Shown here: positions 16,729 to 23,784 of the stretch, one piece after another
Layout of the letters: each line of letters opens with the position of its first letter
How positions within the stretch are numbered: position 1 is the first letter of the stretch
NCBI RefSeq assembly: GCF_019711435.1
Contig: NZ_JAIGNK010000002.1
Span: 620,001-684,000 of the forward strand
DNA length: 64,000 bases
Reading direction: 5' to 3'
Source of the DNA: Qipengyuania polymorpha
Lineage (GTDB): Bacteria > Pseudomonadota > Alphaproteobacteria > Sphingomonadales > Sphingomonadaceae
Made by a program: the position numbers and the translations under genes
Notes under the pieces: generated by a model
Seen by the model: the letters and a program-made list of their open reading frames with translations, nothing else
What the model was told of the DNA's origin: nothing
Databases searched by the model: none

Positions 16729-16797
16729 GTGAGCGTTGCGATCCGCTGGACTGAGTGTCTGCGCAGGAGGCTAGCGGCGCGCCGACCAAGACCGGAA

Positions 16798-16813
16798 TAT
16801 CCCATTTGGGACA
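16798..16813. promoter_or_regulatory. Palindromic operator upstream of the HTH-hydrolase regulator
   Basis: TATCCCA-TT-TGGGACA matches the palindrome at 15055-15070 with one arm mismatch. It lies about 77 bases upstream of the minus-strand regulator start and in the shared region with the divergent paralogue at 17005. Distance and orientation to its gene parallel the surface-protein site, which suggests autoregulation plus control of the surface protein by one regulator (inference). Confidence 0.62.
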
Positions 16814-16867
16814 TGGGGTCCGATTTCGCCCTGCGCTAATCGGCAGGACGCGACCCGGTAATCAAAC

Positions 16868-16957
16868 TGGGCGGGACTAAGTTGCGACCCGACACGATGC
16901 CTGTCATCGTGAGTCCCGCCGGGGCCACCCGCCTAGTGTCGGGTGGCCCATTTTTTT
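16868..16957 (+). ncRNA. Candidate structured RNA or attenuator ending in an intrinsic terminator
   Basis: Three stems can be read on the plus strand. GGCGGGACT (16870-16878) pairs with AGTCCCGCC (16912-16920). Nested inside is CACGATG (16893-16899) with CATCGTG (16905-16911). The terminator stem follows (16922-16949). In addition ACCCGACAC (16887-16895) is complementary to GTGTCGGGT (16936-16944), so an alternative fold would break both the nested stem and the terminator. No gene precedes the terminator on this strand, so the transcript is either a small RNA of roughly 90-140 nt or the leader of the regulator at 17005. I recognise no known riboswitch class. Confidence 0.5.
16922..16957 (+). 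terminator. Strong intrinsic terminator upstream of the second HTH-hydrolase gene
   Basis: A perfect ten-base stem (GGGCCACCCG at 16922-16931 with CGGGTGGCCC at 16940-16949) encloses an eight-base loop and is followed by A and seven T. It faces rightwards and lies 48 bases before the start of the gene at 17005, with no plus-strand gene in front of it. Confidence 0.85.
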
Positions 16958-17004
16958 GACAGGCGAAGTCCCGCAACGGGGGCTCGCCGGGCAGGGTTGC
17001 AAAG

Positions 17005-18645
17005 ATGATGGACCAGCCAAGCGAGAGAAGCCGCCTGATCGCCGCGATCTACGCGGTTGCGCACGATCCGGCACGCCTGCTCCTCCTGCGCCCGTCACTC
17101 GCGCTGCTCGCCGACAAGGGCGTGCTCCACGATCCTTCCGCCGACCTCGCGTTTCATTTCGAGCAGGCCGACCGCCTGCTGGCCGAGAGCGGGGCCGCCG
17201 GAGCCGGCGCGACACAGCACGCAGCGCCCAAGGATATCATCCTCGACGGACGTTTGGTCCTGCAAGTGCCGAGTGCCGCCTTGTCCAATGTGAGGCCGGG
17301 CGACTTCCTTCCCGACGAGACCTGGCAGGCCGACCGCGGCGGGAAGGACCGCGACATCGTGAAGGCCGTGAGCGCCGGATTGCAGGAACAGGCCATCATC
17401 AGCCTGTCGCTGGACGGAGACGAACAGCGCCCCATCCTGCATCTCGTCTTTCGGACGCCCGGGCGCTCGGAGACCGTTACCCTGCGCCCCATACCCCTGC
17501 GATGGGACCGCGACAGCGCGGCGCGCTTCGCCGACGATTTTGCGCTGACGGGCGCCGAGCAGGCGATCCTGCGCGAAGTGCTGGAGCGGGGCAGCCTGCG
17601 CTTGCTCGCCGAAGAGCGGGGGACCTCGCTCGGGACGGTCCGCAACCAATTGAAGCGCCTTCTCGCCAAGCTTTCGCTCGGCTCGCAAGGCGAGCTGATT
17701 GCGCTGTATGGCGGTTATCGCGAAGTGCACAAGCTGCGCCCGGAAGGCCTGCCGAAGGAAGTTCAAGGATCCTCGCAAGGCAGCTTCCTCCTGGGCGGGA
17801 TCGATGTGCGGGTCGAATTCTACGGTCCGGCGACGGGACGGCCCGTCCTCTATTTCCATCCCCTATTCGGAGGACCTTTCCTGCCTGAGGAAACGGTCGA
17901 GGCGTTCGTCGCCGCTGGCCTGCGCATCATCGCACCCTGGCGCCCCTATTGCGGCCGCACAGCCGAGGAAGGCAGCGGTGTGCCGATGGCGCGCGAATTT
18001 GCCCGGCGCTGCGCGCAATTGCTCGACATACTGGGTGTGGAGCGGGTCACCGCGCTTGCCGCCTCGGGAGGGACGGCTTTCGCCCTGGCCTTTGCCCAGA
18101 ACCATTCGGAGCTATGCCGGAAAGTCGTCATTGCGGGACCGGCAATCCCCATCGCGACCGACGCGGATCTTGCCCAGCTTGGGCTCGGCCATCGCTTGCC
18201 CTTGCAGCTGGCACGACGACTGCCTGCCGCGATGCGGCTCTACGTGCGCGCCGTGGTCGCCAAGATCCGCAAGGGGCTCGATGCCAATTATCTCGACACC
18301 TTCTTTCGCGATGCCCCGGCGGACCATGCCTTTGCCGCCCGGCCGGCAATTCGCGAGTTCCTGCGCACCGCCATGCTGGAGATTTTCCAGCATGGCTTCC
18401 GGGCTGCGACAGAGGAACTCGAGCTTTACGCCATCGACTGGAGCGAACTTGCCGAATCTATCGAAGTCCCTGTCACGATCCTGCGCGGGGTCGACGACAA
18501 ATTGGCAAACAGGGACCTAGCAGACAGCTTCGCTGCAAGACACGGATTCCGGGTTTTGAAGTCCATCCCGGATTCAGGCAGTTTCCTGGTTTTCCAGGAC
18601 ACCGGACGGGTCGTTTCGCAACTGGATGGCGACCTTGCGGAATGA
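17005..18645 (+). CDS. LuxR-like HTH regulator fused to an alpha/beta-hydrolase-like domain (paralogue)
   Basis: This 546-residue protein has the same layout as the divergent neighbour: an N-terminal domain, a LuxR-like HTH at about 182-240 (SLGTVRNQLKRLLAKLSLGS) and a C-terminal alpha/beta-hydrolase-like domain (about 265-546, with VLYFHPLFG and APWRPYCG). Here the elbow Ser is kept (LAASGGTAF, S354), but the expected catalytic His near the end is again Ser (PDSGSFLVF). Full hydrolase activity is doubtful and ligand binding is a reasonable alternative. The start could be either of two consecutive ATG codons. A terminator hairpin 48 bases upstream suggests control by attenuation. The pair probably arose by duplication and divergence. 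Confidence 0.82.
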   Translation: MMDQPSERSRLIAAIYAVAHDPARLLLLRPSLALLADKGVLHDPSADLAFHFEQADRLLAESGAAGAGATQHAAPKDIILDGRLVLQVPSAALSNVRPGDFLPDETWQADRGGKDRDIVKAVSAGLQEQAIISLSLDGDEQRPILHLVFRTPGRSETVTLRPIPLRWDRDSAARFADDFALTGAEQAILREVLERGSLRLLAEERGTSLGTVRNQLKRLLAKLSLGSQGELIALYGGYREVHKLRPEGLPKEVQGSSQGSFLLGGIDVRVEFYGPATGRPVLYFHPLFGGPFLPEETVEAFVAAGLRIIAPWRPYCGRTAEEGSGVPMAREFARRCAQLLDILGVERVTALAASGGTAFALAFAQNHSELCRKVVIAGPAIPIATDADLAQLGLGHRLPLQLARRLPAAMRLYVRAVVAKIRKGLDANYLDTFFRDAPADHAFAARPAIREFLRTAMLEIFQHGFRAATEELELYAIDWSELAESIEVPVTILRGVDDKLANRDLADSFAARHGFRVLKSIPDSGSFLVFQDTGRVVSQLDGDLAE

Positions 18646-18827
18646 CGGCAAGGCAGGGATGTGTTTTCCCGGCGATGACCTGGACGTCGTCCGTCACGCG
18701 TAAGCGAAACTGGCAGATGCGCCCCCGTTGCCCAACATCGAACGCCATCGTGTGATACATAGATATGCGTCACAGTCAGTCGGCGACCGCGTGGTAGATC
18801 GCTGTAAATCAGCAGCTTTTCAGAAAG

Positions 18828-18903
18828 TGGTGCCGCTTACGTGACTCGAACACGTGACCCCATCATTACGAATGATGTGCTCTACCAACTGAGCTAAAGC
18901 GGC
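18828..18903 (-). tRNA. tRNA-Thr (anticodon CGT)
   Basis: Reading leftwards, a seven-base acceptor stem GCCGCTT/AAGCGGC, a D arm (GCTCAGTTGGTAGAGC), an anticodon arm CATCA-TTCGTAA-TGATG with anticodon CGT, a T arm with TTCGAGT and an encoded CCA end are all present. Length is 76 nt. It forms a pair with the tRNA-Cys gene 20 bases away. Confidence 0.95.
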
Positions 18904-18923
18904 ACATTCCCAAGCGAGGGAAG

Positions 18924-18997
18924 TGGAGGCCCGAGCCGGAATCGAACCGGCGTGCAAGGATTTGCAGTCCTCTGCGTAACCACTCCGCCATCGGGCC
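18924..18997 (-). tRNA. tRNA-Cys (anticodon GCA)
   Basis: Reading leftwards, the acceptor stem GGCCCGA/TCGGGCC, D arm, anticodon stem AGGAC with loop containing GCA, T loop TTCGATT and CCA end fit a 74-nt tRNA-Cys. Discriminator base is U, as usual for tRNA-Cys. Confidence 0.95.
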
Positions 18998-19111
18998 TCG
19001 CCCCGGCCTTTCGACACGGGAAGCGGCCCACTAGCGATTCTCCTGCAGCATTGCAATCGCCTTACGTAACGTCAGTCTGGACGAAGCGAAAAAGCCGCGC
19101 GATGAGGGGGA

Positions 19112-19891
19112 ATGAGCATTGCCAGCCTGACCGACCCCATCACGCCCCAAGGCGGGCACACGAGCTTCGATAATCTCGACCACTGGATGCAGGGGCGCAC
19201 GCTTTACGGCGGGGCGTCGGCGCTGATTGCCTACACTGCCGCGGTGCGGGCGTTCGCCGACCTGCCCCCGTTGCGCGCCGGACAGGTCGCCTTCGTCGCG
19301 CCGACCGGTCCGGAGGTCGAGCTGAAGCGCGAGATTGTGCGGCAGGGGCGCAACGTGGCGCAGGTGCGAAGCGAAATCTGGTGCGAGGGCAAGTGCACGC
19401 TGAGCGCCTTCTGGCTCTTTGGCACGACCCGCGAACCCAATGCGACCCATCCTGCCGCACGAGTTTCCGACTGGCCCGGCCCGCCCGAGGAGGCCGAAGC
19501 CACCATGACCGGCAAGGGTCCGGCCTTCATCCAGAACAATTTCGAGCTGCGCAAAGCGCAGGACATCAGCGGACGGGGAGAACCGGTTGTCCGTCGCTGG
19601 GCCCGGCTTGCCGACCGCGAGGGGCTGGACCCGGTGAGCGAACTCATCCTGCTGGGCGATGTCCTACCGCCCGGTGCGATGCGGGCGATGCAGAGGCAGG
19701 GGCCGATCAGTTCGATCAACTGGTCGTTCAACCTGCTCGACACCGCCCCGGAAACGCGCGACGGGTGGTGGCTGTCGGAGAATGCCAGCCAGCATGCGGC
19801 CGGCGGCTATTCCAGCGAGCGGCTGCGGCTATGGAATGCCGAGGGAAGGCAAGTGCTCGACGGGATGCAATGCGTGGCGATTTTCGGCTGA
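19112..19891 (+). CDS. Acyl-CoA thioesterase family protein (TesB-like double hot-dog)
   Basis: This 259-residue protein has the layout of the thioesterase family related to TesB: an N-terminal hot-dog with LDHWMQGRTLYGGASALIAY and GQVAFVAPTGPEVELKREIV, a linker, and a second hot-dog with SINWSFNLLDTAPETRDGWW, VLDGMQCVAIFG at the end. Such enzymes hydrolyse acyl-CoA thioesters; the exact substrate cannot be told. The start follows GAGGGGGA. It is a single gene between the tRNAs and a protease gene, with no obvious operon partner. Confidence 0.78.
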   Translation: MSIASLTDPITPQGGHTSFDNLDHWMQGRTLYGGASALIAYTAAVRAFADLPPLRAGQVAFVAPTGPEVELKREIVRQGRNVAQVRSEIWCEGKCTLSAFWLFGTTREPNATHPAARVSDWPGPPEEAEATMTGKGPAFIQNNFELRKAQDISGRGEPVVRRWARLADREGLDPVSELILLGDVLPPGAMRAMQRQGPISSINWSFNLLDTAPETRDGWWLSENASQHAAGGYSSERLRLWNAEGRQVLDGMQCVAIFG

Positions 19892-20008
19892 CATCCGCGC
19901 TTCTGCACAGGGCCGTGCGACGGACTGTGCGACCAGTGGAGTGAAGCGAACCCCGCGCGGCTTGCAATCCGGCCCGAAGCGGGCATTTTCCGGCATGGAT
20001 CAGGACAA

Positions 20009-20830
20009 ATGCCGAAAATCAATTCAAGACCAGCCAGTGTGCTAGCCGGCCTCGCTGTGTTGCCCTGCCTTGCAGCGGCGGCTTCCGTGTCGGCGCAGGA
20101 AGGCGAATTGGGGCCACCCCCTGTCATCGTCCTCGACGTGCCGGATAGCATTCCCGAATGCCCCGTTGAGAGTGAAGCGCCTTTGGAGGCGCAAGCCGAA
20201 AGCTTCGTGATGCCAACGACAGGTGTCATTTTCACCCTGCCGACCGATGAAGGGAAGCCCGAACCGGAGCCTTGTGTCGAGCCCGGCCCTCCCCCTCCCG
20301 TGAGACCGCCGGCGCCGAGCCTGTTTCGCATGGTCGCACTCCCCATCGGCAACGGGGCAAACGCGATGCTGAAGTGGGACGTGGCGCGCGAGGTCGACCT
20401 GATCGCGCAATCGGGGCCTTGGGACGAATTCCTCGCGCAGGCGAACCAGGTGACCGGCGGCAATCCGGTTGCGATGGTGAACCAATGGGTCAACTGGCGC
20501 GTGCGCTACGAGGATGACCGGGGCGGCGACCAATGGGCGAGCGCGCCCGCAACGCTGACGCGGGGCTATGGCGATTGCGAGGATTTCGCGCTGGCGAAGA
20601 TGGCCCTGCTCGAGGCGCTGGGCGTATCGGCGGACGACATGTATCTCGTCCTGCTCGAGGACCGCCAGAGGACCGACCATGCAGTTCTTGCCGTAAGACA
20701 GGACGAGCGCCTGCTGATCCTCGACAACCGCACTGACAAGGTTTTGCCCGCGTCGATGGTTCGCGACTATACGCCGACCTTCGGTTATTCGGGGCCCTTC
20801 GCCTGGACTTACGGGAAAGCCTCGCGCTGA
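20009..20830 (+). CDS. Periplasmic transglutaminase-like cysteine peptidase (BTLCP/LapG-like)
   Basis: This 273-residue protein has a signal peptide (about 1-30, ending SVSAQ), a Pro-rich linker, then a transglutaminase-like fold. It shows the catalytic Cys in GYGDCEDFALAKMALL, His in RTDHAVLAVR and Asp in LILDNRTDKV, the expected triad of bacterial transglutaminase-like cysteine peptidases. LapG, the best-known member, cleaves surface adhesins under c-di-GMP control. No lapD-type gene is in the window, so that role is only an analogy. The start may be slightly downstream, since the first residues MPKINSRPASV are polar. Confidence 0.85.
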   Translation: MPKINSRPASVLAGLAVLPCLAAAASVSAQEGELGPPPVIVLDVPDSIPECPVESEAPLEAQAESFVMPTTGVIFTLPTDEGKPEPEPCVEPGPPPPVRPPAPSLFRMVALPIGNGANAMLKWDVAREVDLIAQSGPWDEFLAQANQVTGGNPVAMVNQWVNWRVRYEDDRGGDQWASAPATLTRGYGDCEDFALAKMALLEALGVSADDMYLVLLEDRQRTDHAVLAVRQDERLLILDNRTDKVLPASMVRDYTPTFGYSGPFAWTYGKASR

Positions 20831-20834
20831 TTGC

Positions 20835-21635
20835 CTAGACGTCGGTGAACTTCGGCGCGCGTTTTTGCATGCCAGCCATGACCGCCTCGATCTGGTTCGG
20901 TTTGCGCATCACGGCGGCCTGCTCGACGCTTTCGGCCATCAGGATGTCGTCGCCCGATTGTTCGAGCATCGCCTCCGACAAGCGTTTCGCGCCGCGGATG
21001 GCTTCGGGATTACGGCTGGCAATCTCGTTCGCGATGTCGTTCGCCTTGCCCAGCGGGTCTTCGGTGACGAAGGTGGCGAAGCCATATTCGAGCGCGTCCT
21101 GCCCGCTGAATTCGCGGTTGGTGTAGACCAGTTCGCGCAAGGTGTCGTCGCGCACATTGCCGCGCCACAGGTGGTAGCCGCCCATGTCGGGGACGAGGCC
21201 CCACTTCATTTCCATAACCGCCATGCGCGTTGCCGGATGGACCACGCGGATGTCCGCTCCGCTGGCGATTTGCAGCCCGCCGCCAAAACATACGCCGTGG
21301 ACCGCAGCGATGACGGGAACGGGGCATTTGCGCCAGGTCATGGCGACTTCCTGGAAGGTGTTGGCATTGCCGTGCGTGCGCTCGGTCAGGGGCTTGCGCT
21401 CCCCGTCGGGTGCGGCGGTGAAGCTCGATACGTCGAGCCCGGCGCAGAACGCCCTGCCCTCGCCCGCCAGCACCACCGCGCGCAGGCCCTTCATCTCGCG
21501 CAAGTTTTCGCCCGCTTCTATAATCGCCTCGAACTGCGCCGGGTCGAGCGCGTTCATCTTGTCGGGGCGGTTGAAGCGGACCTGCGCGACACCGTTGTCG
21601 GCAAGGTCAATCGTAACGCGGTTCTCGGCTGTCAT
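20835..21635 (-). CDS. Crotonase/enoyl-CoA hydratase family protein
   Basis: This 266-residue crotonase has the oxyanion-hole segments AVVLAGEGRAFCAGLDVSSF and VCFGGGLQIASGADIRV, and the C-terminal helices of the family. The second conserved acid expected for classic hydratases is not obvious (MKWGLVPDMGGYH has Asp in that area), so isomerase or other crotonase chemistry is possible. Its start lies inside the 3' end of the winged-helix gene (29-base overlap), so the two are co-transcribed. Substrate is unknown. Confidence 0.85.
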   Translation of the reverse strand: MTAENRVTIDLADNGVAQVRFNRPDKMNALDPAQFEAIIEAGENLREMKGLRAVVLAGEGRAFCAGLDVSSFTAAPDGERKPLTERTHGNANTFQEVAMTWRKCPVPVIAAVHGVCFGGGLQIASGADIRVVHPATRMAVMEMKWGLVPDMGGYHLWRGNVRDDTLRELVYTNREFSGQDALEYGFATFVTEDPLGKANDIANEIASRNPEAIRGAKRLSEAMLEQSGDDILMAESVEQAAVMRKPNQIEAVMAGMQKRAPKFTDV

Positions 21636-22353
21636 GGGGCTGGGTAATCCTCGGCTGCTCTGGCCGATAGTCCTGCGTTATCGGCCCCGCCCTGTCCACC
21701 CGTAGAACGTCGCTGCGCGGTTTCGTGCCCACGCAATAGCCCCCGCCTTCATGCGTTCGCACTATCCAGCCGACATTGCTGACAGCCAGCTTGGCGCGCA
21801 GCCGCGAGACATGCACTTCGAGCGAATTGGTTTCCGGTTCGTGGCTGAGGCGCCAGACGTCGCGCAGCAATTCCTGCTTGCCGACCGGGCGATGCGGGGT
21901 TTCCGCCAGCCGCCACAGCAGCGCAAATTCGCGCGGGTGGAGGCCGACCCACTGGCCCTTCACCTGCGCGTCGCGGTGGAAGAGATCGAGCGTGACCGGC
22001 CCTATGCGCTGCTGGCGCGGTATCTGGCGCTCCAGCCCTTCCAGTTTGAGCAGGCGCGCGGCCAGCTCGATGTGCGCCACCTGCGCCGGCAGCGCATCAC
22101 CAAATCCTTCGCCGATAAGCTGCGCGCGAACTTCGGGTTCCTCGACACCGACGGCTATCGCGCTCTGCTTGCAAGGAAGGTCCGCCCAGTCGGAACAGCG
22201 ATAGCCGATGCGCCAGTCGAGCAGGATGGGGATGCCGCGCCGTATGCTCGGCACGCGAAATTCCGGGTGGAGCCGCCAGGCCAGCATGCGCAAATCCCAC
22301 CGCCCCGGGGGCTCTGGCGCGACCGACAGCCATGTGTATTCAGCAAGTTCCAC
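21607..22353 (-). CDS. Winged-helix regulator with a degenerate receiver-like N-terminus
   Basis: This 248-residue protein has a C-terminal OmpR-type winged helix (about 120-210, LHPREFALLWRLAETPHRPV, ending VRTHEGGGYCVG). The N-terminal region of about 110 residues has the length of a receiver, but I cannot find a phosphoacceptor Asp in the usual IxLD setting or the conserved Lys. The last 35 residues after the winged helix are an unstructured tail overlapping the crotonase start. The GTG at 22353 is the first usable start after an in-frame TAG. It may be a phosphorylation-independent regulator of the neighbouring crotonase (inference). Confidence 0.72.
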   Translation of the reverse strand: MELAEYTWLSVAPEPPGRWDLRMLAWRLHPEFRVPSIRRGIPILLDWRIGYRCSDWADLPCKQSAIAVGVEEPEVRAQLIGEGFGDALPAQVAHIELAARLLKLEGLERQIPRQQRIGPVTLDLFHRDAQVKGQWVGLHPREFALLWRLAETPHRPVGKQELLRDVWRLSHEPETNSLEVHVSRLRAKLAVSNVGWIVRTHEGGGYCVGTKPRSDVLRVDRAGPITQDYRPEQPRITQPHDSREPRYD

Positions 22354-22465
22354 GGGCTACTCCATAGCCCTCCCGCCAGTGAGTTGCACAAGCAGAGCCA
22401 GCGTAAAACCGATATTCCGGTGGACTACCTATAAGGGCTTTACCTGAGGTTTACCCTGCCCCTCC

Positions 22466-23650
22466 TTATCGGGCGTTATCGGTGAGGAACTTCTTGATGT
22501 TGCGGGCAGCCTGCCGGATGCGCTGCTCGTTCTCGACCATGGCGATGCGCACGTAACCCTCGCCCTCTTCGCCGAAACCGACACCTGCGGCCACGGCGAC
22601 CTCGGCCTCCTGCAGCAGCTTCTTGGAAAACTCGAGGCTGCCCATGTCCTCGAAGCCGGGCGGTAGCTTGGCCCAGGTGAACATGCTGGCGGGCGGCGTG
22701 GGGATTTCCCAGCCTGCACGGGTGAAGCTTTCAACCATCACGTCGCGGCGCGACTGGTAGCGGGCGCGGTTCTCGGCGACCACATCCTCTGGGCCGTTCA
22801 GCGCAGCGCAGGCGGCGGCCTGCACGGGGGTAAAGGCGCCGTAATCGAGATAGCTTTTCACCCGCGTCAGCGCAGCGATGAGCTTCTGGTTGCCGACGCA
22901 AAAGCCGATGCGCCAACCGGCCATGGAAAAGGTCTTGGACATGGAGGTGAACTCCACCGCCACGTCCTTTGCACCCGGCACTTCGAGGATGGAACGGGTC
23001 GGCTTGCCGTCATAATAAAGCTCGGAATAGGCAAGGTCGGAAAGAACCCAGACCTCGTTGCGCTTCGCCCATGCAACCAGCCGTTCGTAGAAATCGAGGT
23101 CGACCGTCTCGGCGGTCGGGTTGCTTGGGTAGTTGACCACCAACACCGTCGGGCGCGGCACGGTGTAGGCCATCGCATTGTCGAGCGCCTTCCAGTAATG
23201 CTCGTCGGGCGTGGTTGGCACGCTGCGGATGGTCGCGCCAGCTATCATGAAGCCATAGGTATGGATGGGATAGGCCGGGCTCGGCGCGAGGATCACATCG
23301 CCCGGCGCGCTGATGGCGGTGGCCATCGAGGACAGCCCCTCTTTCGACCCCATGGTGACGACGACCTCGCGTTCGGGGTCGAGTTCGACCCCGAAGCGGC
23401 GCTCGTAATAATTGGCTTGTGCGCGGCGCAGGCCGGGGATGCCCTTGGACTGCGAATAGCCATGCGCGGTCGGTTTCTGCGCCACCTCGCACAGCTTGTC
23501 GATCACATGCTGCGGCGGCGGCTGGTCGGGATTGCCCATGCCGAGATCGATGATGTCGCGCCCCGCCTGCCGTGCCGCATGGCGCATCGCGTTGACCTCG
23601 GCGATGACATAGGGCGGCATGCGTTTGATGCGGTAGAATTCGTCGGACAT
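22466..23650 (-). CDS. alaC: Class I/II aminotransferase, AlaC-like alanine transaminase
   Basis: This 394-residue PLP enzyme has a PLP lysine in SMSKTFSMAGWRIGF, NPSNPTAET-like binding segment (NYPSNPTAETVDLDF) and the conserved GYSQSKGIPGLRRA loop. It lines up along its whole length with what I know of E. coli AlaC, which transfers the amino group between glutamate and pyruvate. Orthologues are often labelled LL-diaminopimelate aminotransferase, so that is the alternative. The ATG at 23650 was preferred over an upstream one at 23782 because the 44 extra residues are basic and non-conserved. It is divergent from phaC. Confidence 0.85.
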   Translation of the reverse strand: MSDEFYRIKRMPPYVIAEVNAMRHAARQAGRDIIDLGMGNPDQPPPQHVIDKLCEVAQKPTAHGYSQSKGIPGLRRAQANYYERRFGVELDPEREVVVTMGSKEGLSSMATAISAPGDVILAPSPAYPIHTYGFMIAGATIRSVPTTPDEHYWKALDNAMAYTVPRPTVLVVNYPSNPTAETVDLDFYERLVAWAKRNEVWVLSDLAYSELYYDGKPTRSILEVPGAKDVAVEFTSMSKTFSMAGWRIGFCVGNQKLIAALTRVKSYLDYGAFTPVQAAACAALNGPEDVVAENRARYQSRRDVMVESFTRAGWEIPTPPASMFTWAKLPPGFEDMGSLEFSKKLLQEAEVAVAAGVGFGEEGEGYVRIAMVENEQRIRQAARNIKKFLTDNAR

Positions 23651-23784
23651 TTCGCCTCGTGTGTGCGTTGTTTCGTCACACTGATTACCTATTCGCGTCC
23701 CAAGCGCAAAGATACTCGCTATTGCAGCGCGACGAATTATCTTGGACGCCCGAGAAGAGCCGCTTTCACGGCCAGAGGACATAG

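Noticed and set aside
16813-16839. Eight-codon open frame (MGSDFALR) upstream of the structured RNA, as a leader peptide
   Set aside because: The ATG lies inside the palindrome arm, no ribosome site precedes it, and its residues show no link to attenuation control.
19728-19967. Short open frame overlapping the thioesterase 3' end on the opposite strand
   Set aside because: Shadow of the thioesterase frame; no ribosome site and no conservation features.
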